Source of the DNA: DAHUYF01 sp035623985
GTDB taxonomy: Bacteria > Pseudomonadota > Alphaproteobacteria > ATCC43930 > CGMCC-115725
Assembly: GCA_035623985.1 (NCBI GenBank)
Contig: DASPSJ010000050.1
Coordinates: forward strand, 12,989-76,988
Direction: 5' to 3'
Length of the DNA: 64,000 bases
Positions 24,456-34,091 of the stretch are shown here, piece after piece (positions within the stretch are counted from its first letter, which is position 1; each line of letters starts with the position of its first letter). The position numbers and the translations under genes are program-made. The notes under the pieces are model-generated. The model worked only from the letters and a program-made list of their open reading frames with translations, ran no database searches and was not told where the DNA came from.

Positions 24456-25183
24456 CGCCACGGTCGCGTGCTTGCCAGCAGCCGGGCGAAAGCGAGATCG
24501 AGCACGATCGCCAGCAGCGCCACCGGCACGGCGCCCTGGAGGATATAGGCGAGGTTGGCGCCGTTGAGGCCGATGATGATCGGCAGGCCCAGCGTCCGCG
24601 CGCCGACCGTGGATGCCACCGTCGCCGTGCCGACATTGATGATCACCGAAGTGCGGATGCCGGCGAGGATCACCGGCAGGGCGAGCGGCAGCTCGAGCTT
24701 GCGCAGAATCGCCGCCTCGCTCATCCCCATGCCGTGCGCCGCCTCGCGCAGCGCCGCCGGCACGCCGGAAACCCCGGCGATGGTGGTCTCGACAATCGGC
24801 AACAGGCCGTAGAGCAGCAAGGCGATGAAGGCGGGATCGAAACCGAAGCCGATCACCGGCACCGCCACCGCCAGCACCGCCACGGGCGGAAAGGTCTGGC
24901 CGATGGCGACGATCGTCTCCACCGGACCGCGGAATTCGACCCCTGCGGGCCGCGTGACGAAAATCCCGGCGGCGAGCCCGAGCAGGATGGCGGCGCCGCT
25001 CGAGGCGCCGACCAACAGGAGATGGCCGGCAAGGAGCATGGCAAAGCCGTCAAGCTCGAAGAGCGGGCGGTCGAGATCCGGAAAAAGCGCGGCAAAGAGC
25101 GGCTTCGACTGGGGCAGCAACAGCACCAGCCCCGCCAGCGCGAAGCTCGTCCATAGCAGAGGATCGCGCAGCCGCGCGCTCAT
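24434..25183 (-). CDS. yehW: Osmoprotectant ABC permease (YehW-like)
   Basis: The 249-aa form starts MSARLRDPLLW (ATG 25183), overlapping the ATPase stop as ATGA. Five to six membrane helices surround the permease loop (GVPAALREAAHGMGMSEAAILRKLELPLALPVILAGIR). Its length, order and partners match YehW of the OsmF/YehYXW betaine-type importer. Confidence 0.88.
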   Translation of the reverse strand: MSARLRDPLLWTSFALAGLVLLLPQSKPLFAALFPDLDRPLFELDGFAMLLAGHLLLVGASSGAAILLGLAAGIFVTRPAGVEFRGPVETIVAIGQTFPPVAVLAVAVPVIGFGFDPAFIALLLYGLLPIVETTIAGVSGVPAALREAAHGMGMSEAAILRKLELPLALPVILAGIRTSVIINVGTATVASTVGARTLGLPIIIGLNGANLAYILQGAVPVALLAIVLDLAFARLLASTRPWRYSMPNN

Positions 25184-26106
25184 CGCCGCAGCAGATCCGC
25201 GAGATGAACGGCGCCCAGCGGATGGCCTTCCGCATCGGCCACGGCAAGCCGGTCGCATCCTTCCGCCACCATGCGCGACAACGCCTGGCGCAGGCTGGCA
25301 CCGGCGGCGATAGGCTCGCCCGGCACCGATGCGCCGGCGCGCAGGCGGCTCGCCACCGTCCCAAGCCCAAGAAGCTTGACGCCGAGATCGTCGCGGCCGA
25401 CGAGGTCGCGCACGAAATCGCTCGCCGGCGCGGTCAGAAGCTCGAGCGGCGGCGCCGCCTGCACCAGGCGGCCCCGGTCCATGACGGCGATGCGCGAGCC
25501 GAGCTTCAGCGCCTCGTCCATGTCATGCGTGACGAAGACGACGGTCTTGCGGCTCGAGCGCTGAATTTCGGCGATTTCCGCTTGCAGCCCCTCGCGCGTG
25601 ATGGGATCGAGCGCGCCGAAGGGCTCGTCCATCAGCAGGATGTCCTGATCCGCCGCCAGCGCGCGGGCGATGCCGACGCGCTGCTGCTGGCCGACGGACA
25701 GCTCATGCGGGTAGCGGTCGAGAAACGCGTCCGGCGCGAGCTTCAGCAAGGCCAGCAGCTCGGCGGCGCGCGCGCGGATCCGCGCCTTGGACCAGCCCAG
25801 CAGCTCCGGCACGGCGCCGATGTTGCGCGTCACCGTCCAATGCGGAAAGAGACCGATCGATTGGATGACATAGCCGATGCGCCGGCGAAGCGCCGCCGGC
25901 GGCAGAAGGCTCACGTCCTCGCCGTCGACGCACACCCGTCCCTCGGACGGTGACACGAGCCGGTTGATCATCTTGAGCGCGGTCGATTTGCCCGCGCCGG
26001 AAGTACCGATGATGACGCAGAACTCGCCGGCGGCGACGGCAAGCGACAGATCCTCGACGACGGTTACGGCGCCATAGCGCTTCGTCACATGCTCCAGCGC
26101 GATCAT
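25180..26106 (-). CDS. yehX: Osmoprotectant ABC ATPase with C-terminal CBS part (YehX-like)
   Basis: The product is 308 aa. Walker A is GTSGAGKSTALKMINRL, the signature LSVGQQQRVGIARAL and Walker B ILLMDEPFGALD. The C-terminus carries a CBS-type regulatory tail (ASLRQALSRMVAEGCDRLAVADAEGHPLG), as in glycine-betaine/proline OpuA/OpuC ATPases that sense ionic strength. It overlaps both permease neighbours by 4 nt. Confidence 0.92.
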   Translation of the reverse strand: MIALEHVTKRYGAVTVVEDLSLAVAAGEFCVIIGTSGAGKSTALKMINRLVSPSEGRVCVDGEDVSLLPPAALRRRIGYVIQSIGLFPHWTVTRNIGAVPELLGWSKARIRARAAELLALLKLAPDAFLDRYPHELSVGQQQRVGIARALAADQDILLMDEPFGALDPITREGLQAEIAEIQRSSRKTVVFVTHDMDEALKLGSRIAVMDRGRLVQAAPPLELLTAPASDFVRDLVGRDDLGVKLLGLGTVASRLRAGASVPGEPIAAGASLRQALSRMVAEGCDRLAVADAEGHPLGAVHLADLLRR

Positions 26107-27254
26107 CGCGGCATCCGGTGGAGACGGGCGAGGCCGAGATCGAACAGCGCGTTGGCCGCGAGCGCCATCGCGATGATCGGCAGAACGCCGAGCAGAACGA
26201 GATCGAGCGCATCGGCGAAAAGGCCCTGGAACATGATGGCGCCGAGCCCGCCGGCGCCGATCAGCGCCGCCACCGCAGCGAGGCCGATCGTCTGAAGGGT
26301 GGCGATGCGCAGGCCCGAGAGAATCACCGGTAGCGCCAGCGGCAGCTCGACGCGCCAGAGCAATTGTCGCGGCGTCATGCCGAACCCGCGCCCCGCTTCG
26401 AGCGCCGCCGGCGAGACGCCGGCGAGCCCTTCGCTCGTATTGCGCGTTACCGGCAGCAGCGCGTAGAGGATGAGCGCGATCACCGCCGGGAGCATGCCGA
26501 CGCCGCCGATGCCGAGCCGCGCCAGCGCCGGAAAGAACGCGGCCAGTTCCGACAGCGGCGCCAGCAGCAGGCCGAAGAGCGCGATCGAGGGAATCGTCTG
26601 GACGACGTTGAGCAGCGGGAAGAGCCAGGCTGCCAGCGCCGCCCGATGTCGCGCCAGTACCCCGAGCGGCACGCCCAGCAATAGGGTCGGCAGCAGCGCA
26701 AGCGCGACCATCGCCGCGTGGCGCAGGATGGCGGCGGCGAACGCCGCGCGCCGCGCCGCGTATTCCCGCAAGATCGCCAGCGAGTCGAGCGCGCCGGAGA
26801 GCAGCAGCAGGATCATCGCGCCGAGCATGGCGGCGCCCAACAGCACGCCAACCGGAACCGGCACGGCGAGGCGGCGCAAGGCGTTGCTCAGCGCCAAGGC
26901 GGCGGCGATCAGTAGCACCCAGAAGGCGCCGCCCGGCGAGATTCGCGCGACGGGCGGCGCGGTTTGCGCCAGCACTGCGGCCTCGCTGCCGGCAAGCCGG
27001 ACCAGCAGCAGCAGAAAGCTCGCCGCCGCCGCTGCGGTCACGGCATGGAACGCCGCACGCTGCGGCAGAAAGACGCCGAGCGCCAGCAGCACGCCCGGCA
27101 TGAGCAGGACGAGCGCGCCCTCATGATGCATCGCGCCGAGGCCGACCGGCGCGCCGGAGATGAGGCGGTTGGGCGCCAGCGTCAGGAAAGCGAGGCTCGG
27201 CACGGCGAGCAGCCCCGCCAGCAGCAGCACGAGGAGGACGCGGTTGCGTACCAT
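26103..27254 (-). CDS. yehY: Osmoprotectant ABC permease, long form (YehY-like)
   Basis: The 383-aa form starts MVRNRVLL (ATG 27254), 7 nt after the binding-protein stop. The N-terminal 180 residues add about five extra membrane helices before the standard permease core (GVSPAALEAGRGFGMTPRQLLWRVELPLALPVIL). This matches YehY of enterobacteria, which is near 385 aa. It forms the importer with YehW-, YehX- and OsmF-like partners. Confidence 0.88.
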   Translation of the reverse strand: MVRNRVLLVLLLAGLLAVPSLAFLTLAPNRLISGAPVGLGAMHHEGALVLLMPGVLLALGVFLPQRAAFHAVTAAAAASFLLLLVRLAGSEAAVLAQTAPPVARISPGGAFWVLLIAAALALSNALRRLAVPVPVGVLLGAAMLGAMILLLLSGALDSLAILREYAARRAAFAAAILRHAAMVALALLPTLLLGVPLGVLARHRAALAAWLFPLLNVVQTIPSIALFGLLLAPLSELAAFFPALARLGIGGVGMLPAVIALILYALLPVTRNTSEGLAGVSPAALEAGRGFGMTPRQLLWRVELPLALPVILSGLRIATLQTIGLAAVAALIGAGGLGAIMFQGLFADALDLVLLGVLPIIAMALAANALFDLGLARLHRMPR

Positions 27255-27261
27255 CGCCGGC

Positions 27262-28185
27262 TTATCGCAGCCGGCCGCGGGACCGGAGATAATCGGCGGC
27301 CACCGCGCTCGCGACCTCGCCATCGACCGCGATTCTGGCGTTGAGGCGGCGCAGGCTTGTCGTGTCGAGCGCGGCGAACACCGGCGCGAGGCTGTCGCGG
27401 ATAATGGGATAGCGCTCGAGCACCGCCGCGCGCACCACCGGCGCCGGCGCGTAGATGATTTGTGCCCGCCTGGGATCGCTCAGCGCCACGAGGCCGAGCA
27501 CGGCCAAAGCGCCGTCGGTGGCATAGGCCATGGCGGCATTGACGCCGGAAATTCCCTCCGCTGCCGCGCGCAGGGTCACGGCCGTATCGCCGCCGGCCAG
27601 CACGAGCAAGGAGGACGGAGGAAGCGAGAAATCATAGCGTCTCTCGAAGGCGGGGAGCGCCGCCGGGCTTTCGACGAACTCGGCCGAGGCAGCGAGCACG
27701 ACCGCCCCGCCGCGTCGCACCCAATCGGCGAAATCGGCCATCGTCGCGAGGTTATTGGCGACGGCGACGGCGCGCGGCACGGCGACGACCCAACTATTGT
27801 CGGCCGGCGCCGGCGCCAGCCAGACGAGCCCGTGCCGCGTCAGATCGAGCGACCGCACCTTGTCGTAGCCGGCGCGCGCATCCTTCCAGGCGGGGTCCTG
27901 GTCATCGGCGTAGAACAGGGCGCCATTGCCGGTATATTCGGGATAGATGTCGATCTCGCCCGCGAGAATGGCATGGCGCAGGATGTTGGTCGGGCCGAGC
28001 TGTAGCTTGTCGACGGTCTTGATGCCGTCCGCCTCGAGCAGCAGCAGGATCATCGCGCCGAGCAGCGAGCTTTCGCTGTCGAGCTTGGAGGCGACCCGTA
28101 CCGCCTCCTGTGCGGCAGGCCGGTCGGCGACAAGAAGGGCAAGAGCAAGGAAAGCGCCGGCGACAACCGCTCGGTGCAGCCCCAT
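27262..28185 (-). CDS. osmF: Osmoprotectant-binding protein (OsmF/YehZ-like)
   Basis: The product is 307 aa with a signal peptide ending near RPAAQ (26). VRVASKLDSESSLLGAMILLLLEADG and IDIYPEYTGNGALFY are typical of OpuC/QuaC quaternary-amine binding proteins, in which Tyr/Trp residues make a cation-pi box. The ligand is probably a betaine or another compatible solute. It precedes the permease and ATPase genes. Confidence 0.88.
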   Translation of the reverse strand: MGLHRAVVAGAFLALALLVADRPAAQEAVRVASKLDSESSLLGAMILLLLEADGIKTVDKLQLGPTNILRHAILAGEIDIYPEYTGNGALFYADDQDPAWKDARAGYDKVRSLDLTRHGLVWLAPAPADNSWVVAVPRAVAVANNLATMADFADWVRRGGAVVLAASAEFVESPAALPAFERRYDFSLPPSSLLVLAGGDTAVTLRAAAEGISGVNAAMAYATDGALAVLGLVALSDPRRAQIIYAPAPVVRAAVLERYPIIRDSLAPVFAALDTTSLRRLNARIAVDGEVASAVAADYLRSRGRLR

Positions 28186-28188
28186 TGC

Positions 28189-29013
28189 CTAGGAGCCCGT
28201 CCCGCGCGGAACCCACGCCCGCGCCGTGAGATTGGCCGGCATTTCGGTAATGCCATAGCCGGCGGCGGCAGGGATGCGCAGCAGCTTGCCTTCCGGCGAC
28301 TCGACCAATTCGGGGCAGACGGTGACGATGGTATCGGCGCGGGCGGCGGCCAGCGCCTCCGCGACAGTGCGGCTGCGGCCGAGCTTGATCAGGTTCATGC
28401 GCGTGGCAAAGACCAGAGTGACGCGCCGCGCTTCGGACTCGGCGACCGCCTGCTGCGGCGAGATCCACACCGCCTCGACCGCTTCGCGCCCGTCATGCGC
28501 CGCCTCCTGATCCGCCGGCGCCGGCGCCAGGAAGAAATGCGTATCGAAGCGTTTGGGCGGCCCGGCCGGCGTGATCCAATGGGCAAAGGGCACCAACAGA
28601 TCGGTGGCAAGTTCGATCCCGCCTGCGGCAAGGATATCGGCGAAATGCGGCGCGCGGCCGAGACGCGCCGCCAAGGAGGATTCGATCGCATCGACCTCCT
28701 CGGCCGCGAGCAGCCTGTCGCCGCTTTCGCCCCGCCCCAGCAACAGATGCGTTTCCTCGAAGGTCTCGCGTATCGCCGCGACCCGAAAGGCCATCGCCAC
28801 CGCATCGGCGCCGGCAACCGGACGGCAACGCGACAATGTCGCCGGCTCGGCATCGGCCGTATCGACTCGCCCGCCGGGAAACACCAGTGCGCCCGACGCG
28901 AAGTCCGAAGCGACGTTGCGCGTCACCATCAGCACCTCGATCCCGCCGGGACCATCGCGCAGCAGCAGCACGGTCGAGGCTGGCCGCGGCTTGATCCGCG
29001 CGGCATCGGTCAT
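28189..29013 (-). CDS. NUDIX-family hydrolase
   Basis: The 274-aa form starts MTDAARIKPRPAS (ATG 29013, GGAG upstream). GALVFPGGRVD and AIRETFEETHLLLGRG form an extended NUDIX box with the metal-binding REx2EE core. The architecture is that of large NUDIX proteins similar to human NUDT19-type CoA or nucleoside-diphosphate hydrolases. It lies 3 nt upstream of osmF, so it is co-transcribed with the importer; the link in function is unclear. Confidence 0.85.
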   Translation of the reverse strand: MTDAARIKPRPASTVLLLRDGPGGIEVLMVTRNVASDFASGALVFPGGRVDTADAEPATLSRCRPVAGADAVAMAFRVAAIRETFEETHLLLGRGESGDRLLAAEEVDAIESSLAARLGRAPHFADILAAGGIELATDLLVPFAHWITPAGPPKRFDTHFFLAPAPADQEAAHDGREAVEAVWISPQQAVAESEARRVTLVFATRMNLIKLGRSRTVAEALAAARADTIVTVCPELVESPEGKLLRIPAAAGYGITEMPANLTARAWVPRGTGS

Positions 29014-29068
29014 GACGTTCTCCTCGTTACCGCGCGACCATACCGGCTCGGCAGCGTCGACGCCAGCC

Positions 29069-30385
29069 TCAGAGGCCGGCCGCATAGGAGATACGCCACA
29101 CCGTGCCGTTGGCATCCTCAGAGACCAGCAACGAGCCGTCGGCCGCGACCGCGACCCCCACCGGCCGGCCCCAGACGGTGTCGTCGGCGGCGACGAAGCC
29201 GGTGAGAAAGTCCTGATATGTGCCTGCGGGCTCGCCGTCGCGCAGCTTGATGCGCACCACTTTATAGCCGGTGCGCCGCGACCGGTTCCATGAGCCATGC
29301 AACGCCACGAAAAGGTCGCCGCGGTATTCGGCGGGAAATTGCGTGCCGGTATAGACGGCAAGCTGCAGCGGCGCCGAATGCGGCTGGATCAGCACGTCGG
29401 GAACCACGATGCCTTGCACGAGCTCGGGATGCTCGCGCGGGTGCCGGGGATCCCGGTGATCGCCGATATAGTACCAGGGCCAGCCGTAGAAACCGCCTTC
29501 GCGCACGCGGGTGACATAGTCGGGCGGCAAATCGTCGCCGAGGCCGTCGCGCTCGTTGACCGCCGTCCAGAGATCGCCGGTCGCCGGATGGATCGCTAGC
29601 CCCACGGGATTGCGGATGCCGGTGGCAAAGCGGCGCATGGCGCCGCCGTCCGGATCGAAGGCGAGAATATCGGCGCGCAAGGTCTCGTCGCTGCCGCCCT
29701 CCTGGTCGTTGGAGGCAGAGCCGACCGAGACAAAGAGCACGCGCCCGTTGCGCGAGAACATGACGTCGCGCGTGCTATGGCCGCCATCGGGCAAATGCGG
29801 CACGACGGTCTCCGGCGCGCCGCGCGCCACGGCGTCGCCGTTGCGGTAAGCAAAGCGCAGGACGGCGCCGATCGTGCCGACATAGAGGTATTGCGGGTCA
29901 GGTCCAGGCGGATAGAAGGCGAGACCGAAGGGTTCGTCGAGGCCTTTGGCGTAGGTCCGGACCGTGGCCGGCTTGCCGGGGCCGTTGTCGCGCAGGACCA
30001 GGATCGCACCCTTCGCCATCTCAGCAAGGAAGATCTCGCCATCGGGCGCAGTGCGCAGCAGGCGCGGCGCCGACAGCCCGGTGGCGAAGGCTTCGACCTT
30101 GAAGCCGGGCGGCACCTTCGGCAGCGCGCCCTCGGGACGGCGGGCGATTGACGCGACGTGCGAGACGCTGTGCGTGGCATAGGGCCACGGCAGATCGGCC
30201 GGCGTGATGCGGCGAGTGACGCCGGGAGCGTCCGTCGTCCAGTCGCCATAGGCGGCGTCGCCGCTCAGCACCGACTCGGCGGCTTCTGTCGGCGTGCCTG
30301 GGACCGCGGTGCCGGCAATCGCCAGAGGAAGCGCCAGAAACAGCGACAGCGATCGGCGGCACAACAAGCGATCGAACGAGCGCAT
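29069..30385 (-). CDS. Soluble PQQ-dependent sugar/sorbosone dehydrogenase-like protein
   Basis: The 438-aa form starts MRSFDRLLCRR (ATG 30385, GGAG upstream). A signal peptide ends at about TEAAE. The mature part follows the GSDH/sorbosone-dehydrogenase six-bladed propeller: FATGLSAPRLLRTAPDGEIFLAEM, GLDEPFGLAFYPP, HLPDGGHSTRDVMFSRNGR, IRNPVGLAIHPATGDLW and VPDVLIQPHSAPL. The substrate is unknown. It follows pqqB on the same strand, within a quinoprotein region. Confidence 0.85.
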   Translation of the reverse strand: MRSFDRLLCRRSLSLFLALPLAIAGTAVPGTPTEAAESVLSGDAAYGDWTTDAPGVTRRITPADLPWPYATHSVSHVASIARRPEGALPKVPPGFKVEAFATGLSAPRLLRTAPDGEIFLAEMAKGAILVLRDNGPGKPATVRTYAKGLDEPFGLAFYPPGPDPQYLYVGTIGAVLRFAYRNGDAVARGAPETVVPHLPDGGHSTRDVMFSRNGRVLFVSVGSASNDQEGGSDETLRADILAFDPDGGAMRRFATGIRNPVGLAIHPATGDLWTAVNERDGLGDDLPPDYVTRVREGGFYGWPWYYIGDHRDPRHPREHPELVQGIVVPDVLIQPHSAPLQLAVYTGTQFPAEYRGDLFVALHGSWNRSRRTGYKVVRIKLRDGEPAGTYQDFLTGFVAADDTVWGRPVGVAVAADGSLLVSEDANGTVWRISYAAGL

Positions 30386-30447
30386 GGTTTCTCCGGGGAT
30401 CCCTCGAGCATGACGGCGCCGAGAGCGAGCGAGAAAGCGGCGCAGCC

Positions 30448-31371
30448 TCAGAGCTCGATCTCCAAGCCGTCGCGCGCGACTTCCCAACCGGCCGTTTCGA
30501 CCGCCTGCCGCTCGACCGAGCCGAGGCACAGAATGGGGTTGGTGTTGTTGATGTGGATGAAGATCTTGCGCTTGACGCCAAGCGGAGCGAGCGCGGCCAT
30601 CGAGCCGGCCGTCCCGGAGACGCTGAGATGACCCATGCGCCGGCCGGTCTTGGCGCCGAGCCCGGCGCGGATCATCTCGTCGTCCTGCCACAAGGTACCG
30701 TCGAAAAACACCAACGGCGCCTCGGCGAGCCGCGCGGCAAGCTCGTCATCGAGCGCGGCGCAACCCGGAACGTAATAGAAGCGCTTGCCGGTCGCCGGCG
30801 CCGAGATCATGAGGCCGATCGTATCCTCCGAGCGCTGCGCCAGACGCTGCTCGATCGAGGCATCCTCGAGATAGAGCGCCACCTTGCCCGGCACGGTGAA
30901 CGCCTCGACCCTGAGGCCGAGCGGCGCGCCGTCCTTGGCGGCGAGGTCGATCGCCGCGCCCGGCAGCATCGGCCGGCGTGCGACGTGCTCGGCGGCGAGA
31001 ACATTGAAGATGCCGTTAGAGCGGAGCACCTCAAGCACGCGCGGCGTCGCGTAGAGCGCCAGCGGCGAGCTTTCACGCAAGGTCAGGAGCCCGGCGACGG
31101 CGTCGACATCGCCATTGGTCAGCACTGCGCCGGCGATGGGGCTGTCGCGGCCCGGCCGGCGCGGCTGCAGCGCCGGTGTTGCCAGGATCTGCGCGCGCAA
31201 ATCGGGCGAGGCGTTGAGCAGCACCCAGCGCTCGCCGTCGCCGCTCACCGCCAGCGAGGCCTGGGTCTGCGGCGGCGCCGACCCGTTCCAGGCGCGCCGG
31301 CAGGTCTCGCAATTGCAGTTCCACTGCGGAAAGCCGCCGCCTGCGGCAGCGCCGAGCACGATGAGCCGCAT
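30448..31371 (-). CDS. pqqB: PQQ biosynthesis protein PqqB
   Basis: The product is 307 aa with the PqqB N-terminus MRLIVLGAAAGGGFPQWNCNCETC, where the Cys cluster binds a structural metal. A metallo-beta-lactamase-like fold follows (LTNGDVDAVAGLLTLRESSPLALY). PqqB is an iron-dependent hydroxylase acting on the Glu-Tyr precursor. Here it is about 9 kb from pqqACDE and on the opposite strand, just after the ABC importer genes of the quinoprotein cluster. Confidence 0.95.
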   Translation of the reverse strand: MRLIVLGAAAGGGFPQWNCNCETCRRAWNGSAPPQTQASLAVSGDGERWVLLNASPDLRAQILATPALQPRRPGRDSPIAGAVLTNGDVDAVAGLLTLRESSPLALYATPRVLEVLRSNGIFNVLAAEHVARRPMLPGAAIDLAAKDGAPLGLRVEAFTVPGKVALYLEDASIEQRLAQRSEDTIGLMISAPATGKRFYYVPGCAALDDELAARLAEAPLVFFDGTLWQDDEMIRAGLGAKTGRRMGHLSVSGTAGSMAALAPLGVKRKIFIHINNTNPILCLGSVERQAVETAGWEVARDGLEIEL

Positions 31372-31474
31372 CTCAATCCTCAGTCTGGGGCACGACGCTC
31401 CCGATCATAGCCGCAACCGGCGACGACGAGACCCCTCGCCCGTCAAACAGCCTCGCCTTGCCGGCGGCCCTCGC

Positions 31475-32236
31475 TCATGCCGCGCTCTCCGCGACGGCGG
31501 AAGCGGCAAGGCCGCGCAGCAGATCGGGATAGCTCTCCAGCAGCCGCTTGCGCAAGGCCTCCACCGCCGCGCTGTCCGGCCCGCGCGGCCGCGGCAGGTC
31601 GAGCGGCAGGTCGAGCACCAGCCGGCCCGGCCCGGCGGAGAGAAAAAGCACGCGGTCGCCGAGGCTCAGCGCCTCGCGCAAATCGTGGGTGACGAAGAGA
31701 ATGGTCGGCCGGCGCCGCGCCCAAAGCGTCAGCAGCAGCTCGCGCAAATGCTGCGCCGTCGGCGCGTCGAGCGACTGGAATGGTTCGTCCAGCAACAGCA
31801 GATCGGGATCGCTGACGAAGGCGCGCGCCAGCGCCACGCGGCGTTGCTGCCCGCCCGAAAGCTGCCGCGGGAAGGCGTCGATGAGCGCACCGAGCTGCAT
31901 CTCGCGCAGCAGCTCCTCGGCGCGGCCTTCGCCGCGGGGCGGCGGCTCGAGGGCAAGCCGCACATTCTCACGCACGCTGAGCCAGGGCAGGAGCCGCGGC
32001 GTCTGGAACACCATGCCGAGGCGCCGCTCGCCCGCGGCGCGGCGCACGCTGCCGTCATAGGCGCGGTCGAGACCGGCGATGATCGACAGCAAGGTGGTCT
32101 TGCCGCAGCCGGAGGGGCCGAGGATGCACGCGAACTGTCCGGCGGGCACGGTGAAATCGAGCCCGGCCAAGGCGACGATGTCGGCGCCGTCGTGGCGATA
32201 GGCCTTGCGCCGGATGGCCACCTCGAGCGTGTTCAT
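31475..32236 (-). CDS. ABC transporter ATP-binding protein of the quinoprotein cluster
   Basis: The product is 253 aa, starting at ATG 32236 (MNTLEVAIRRKAYR). Walker A is GPSGCGKTTLLS, the signature LSGGQQRRVALARAF and Walker B LLLLDEPFQSLD. It is an SsuB/TauB-type ATPase and overlaps the permease by 4 nt. A further open stretch in the same frame upstream is a shadow of the permease and binding-protein genes. Confidence 0.92.
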   Translation of the reverse strand: MNTLEVAIRRKAYRHDGADIVALAGLDFTVPAGQFACILGPSGCGKTTLLSIIAGLDRAYDGSVRRAAGERRLGMVFQTPRLLPWLSVRENVRLALEPPPRGEGRAEELLREMQLGALIDAFPRQLSGGQQRRVALARAFVSDPDLLLLDEPFQSLDAPTAQHLRELLLTLWARRRPTILFVTHDLREALSLGDRVLFLSAGPGRLVLDLPLDLPRPRGPDSAAVEALRKRLLESYPDLLRGLAASAVAESAA

Positions 32237-33006
32237 CCGCGCCACCGCGTGAGCCGCCGCTCCAGCGGGCGAATCGCCCAGGCCTCGACCGCCAGCACCA
32301 CGGCGATGAAGCTCGCGCTGTAAGCAAGGATATTGGTGATGTCGAAGAACTGAAAATAGAGATTGAGGCGGAAGCCCACGCCGTTGCTGCGGCCGACAAA
32401 CTCGGCGACGAGCACGATCTTCCAGATCAGCGACAGGCCGGAGCGCGTCGCCGCCATGAGATAAGGGTAGAGCTGCGGCAGATAGACCTGCCGCAATCGT
32501 CGCATCGCGGAGAGGTGCAGCACGTCGGCCACCTGCAACAGCTCGCGGTCGACGGCGCGCGCGCCCTCGCGCAGGATCGTCGCGGTGTTCGGCACCTTGT
32601 TCAGCGCCACCGCCAGGATTGCCGCCGCCTCGGTGAGGCCGCCCCAGAGATAGCAGAGATAAATGATCACCAGCGCCGGGATGTTGAGGCCCAGCACCAG
32701 CCAAAGGTCGAACAAGGCGTCGACGCGGCGGCTGCGCCCCATGGCAATGCCGATCGCTGCGCCCGCCGCCAGCGCAAGGGCAAAGCTCGCGGCAACGCGC
32801 AGCAGCGTGATGGCGAGATCGAGCGGCAGTTGGCCGCCGGCGACGAGCCGCGCCAACGCCGCGGCAACCGCAGCGGGGCCGGGCAGTAGCTGCGGCGCCG
32901 AGGCCAAGCCGGCCGCCGCCTGCCATAGCGCCAGGAGACCCGCCGCCGAGAGCCCGCGCAGCCAGACATCGCCACCGCGCAGGGATTGCACGGGCATCGG
33001 CGTCAA
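32233..33006 (-). CDS. ABC transporter permease of the quinoprotein cluster
   Basis: The product is 257 aa with about six membrane helices and the conserved cytoplasmic loop (EGARAVDRELLQVADVLHLSAMRRLRQVYLPQLYPYLMAATRSG). It is of the SsuC/TauC class and overlaps genes on both sides by 4 nt. Confidence 0.92.
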   Translation of the reverse strand: MTPMPVQSLRGGDVWLRGLSAAGLLALWQAAAGLASAPQLLPGPAAVAAALARLVAGGQLPLDLAITLLRVAASFALALAAGAAIGIAMGRSRRVDALFDLWLVLGLNIPALVIIYLCYLWGGLTEAAAILAVALNKVPNTATILREGARAVDRELLQVADVLHLSAMRRLRQVYLPQLYPYLMAATRSGLSLIWKIVLVAEFVGRSNGVGFRLNLYFQFFDITNILAYSASFIAVVLAVEAWAIRPLERRLTRWRG

Positions 33007-34025
33007 GACCCGCTGCCGGCGTAGAACGTGCCCGCCGGGACACGTCCGCCCGGCGGCGCCTCGTCCGCGTCGCCGAGGGCGACGAGGAGGTCGAGCAGGC
33101 GCTGCGCCGAGACGACGAGATCGCCGTCCTCGCCGCCGGCGACGCCGCGCCGATAGGCCTGACGCAGCCGCTCGAGTATCGCCGCGTCATCCGCCTGGGT
33201 GAGCGGCGCGATTTCCTGCCATTCCTCGGGCGAGGCGGCAAGCCGGGCGCGGGCTTCCTTCGCCGCCGCCAGAAAACCGCGCACCGCCGCGGGATGGCGG
33301 GCGGCCCAGCGCTCGCTGAACACCCAGCCGAGCAGCGGCGTATCGGCCGGAAGGCCGAGCGCGGGCAGCATGTCCTCGACCCGTAGAAGCTCGACATATC
33401 CCTGCTGCGGCAGCCGCGCGTTATAGGGCCAGAAATTGATCGCCGCGGAAATATCGCCCTTCTTGAGCGTCTCTTGGAGCAGTGGCGGCGCGGCGAAGAC
33501 GGGATCGGCGTCGCGCGCGAGATCGAGGCCCGCGGTCTTCCTGGCATAGGCGCGCAGCACCAGCCAGCTCTTGTCGACGGGACCGCCGGCGACGCCGATC
33601 TTGCGCCCCTTGAGGTCGTCGAGCCCCTTGATCCCCGCATCCGCGCGCACGATGAGGCCGCCGGTGGCATGGGAATGCGGCACGAAGGTGACATCGCCGC
33701 CGAGCGCCCGGCGGCGTGCCACCCAGAGCCAATCGGTCAAGATCACGTCGACCGCACCACCTTGCAGCGCGACCGCCGCGGCGTCTTTGCCCGCAAGTTC
33801 CAGCGGCTCGATGGTGATGCCATGGGCGCGGTCGAGCCCGTGCCGGCGCATGACGTCGAGCTCCCAATTGACCGTGCCGAAAGCCAGCACGCCGAGGCGC
33901 ACCTTCGCCGGCTCGTCGCCGCGCGCGGCTGCGATGCCGAAGCCGATGCCGGCGAGCAGCAGCGCCAGTGCCAGCCGCCGCAGCGCCGCCTTCGGCCATC
34001 GCGCCGCTTCACGTTTCCTACCCAT
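33003..34025 (-). CDS. NMT1-type ABC substrate-binding protein of the quinoprotein cluster
   Basis: The 340-aa form starts MGRKREAARW (ATG 34025, GGGAG upstream); a TTG at 34061 is an alternative. A signal peptide ends near AAARG. Periplasmic-binding features are LGVLAFGTVNWELDVMRRHGL, VDVILTDWLWVARRRA and VGGPVDKSWLVLRAYARK. Three genes form a complete importer between the alcohol dehydrogenase genes and pqqB. Its ligand might be a lanthanide chelator, a PQQ-related molecule or an alcohol-derived acid; nothing in the sequence decides this. Confidence 0.85.
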   Translation of the reverse strand: MGRKREAARWPKAALRRLALALLLAGIGFGIAAARGDEPAKVRLGVLAFGTVNWELDVMRRHGLDRAHGITIEPLELAGKDAAAVALQGGAVDVILTDWLWVARRRALGGDVTFVPHSHATGGLIVRADAGIKGLDDLKGRKIGVAGGPVDKSWLVLRAYARKTAGLDLARDADPVFAAPPLLQETLKKGDISAAINFWPYNARLPQQGYVELLRVEDMLPALGLPADTPLLGWVFSERWAARHPAAVRGFLAAAKEARARLAASPEEWQEIAPLTQADDAAILERLRQAYRRGVAGGEDGDLVVSAQRLLDLLVALGDADEAPPGGRVPAGTFYAGSGS

Positions 34026-34091
34026 GACCACGATGCTCCCGCCGCCGGCCCGCGCCGTCAACCCGGCATGGCGAAAGCGGTACGCCAGGCA

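Noticed and set aside
32237..33694. Upstream extension of the ATPase frame (739 codons in total)
   Set aside because: The extension lies in the wrong frame of the permease and binding-protein genes; the ATPase begins at ATG 32236 where homology starts.
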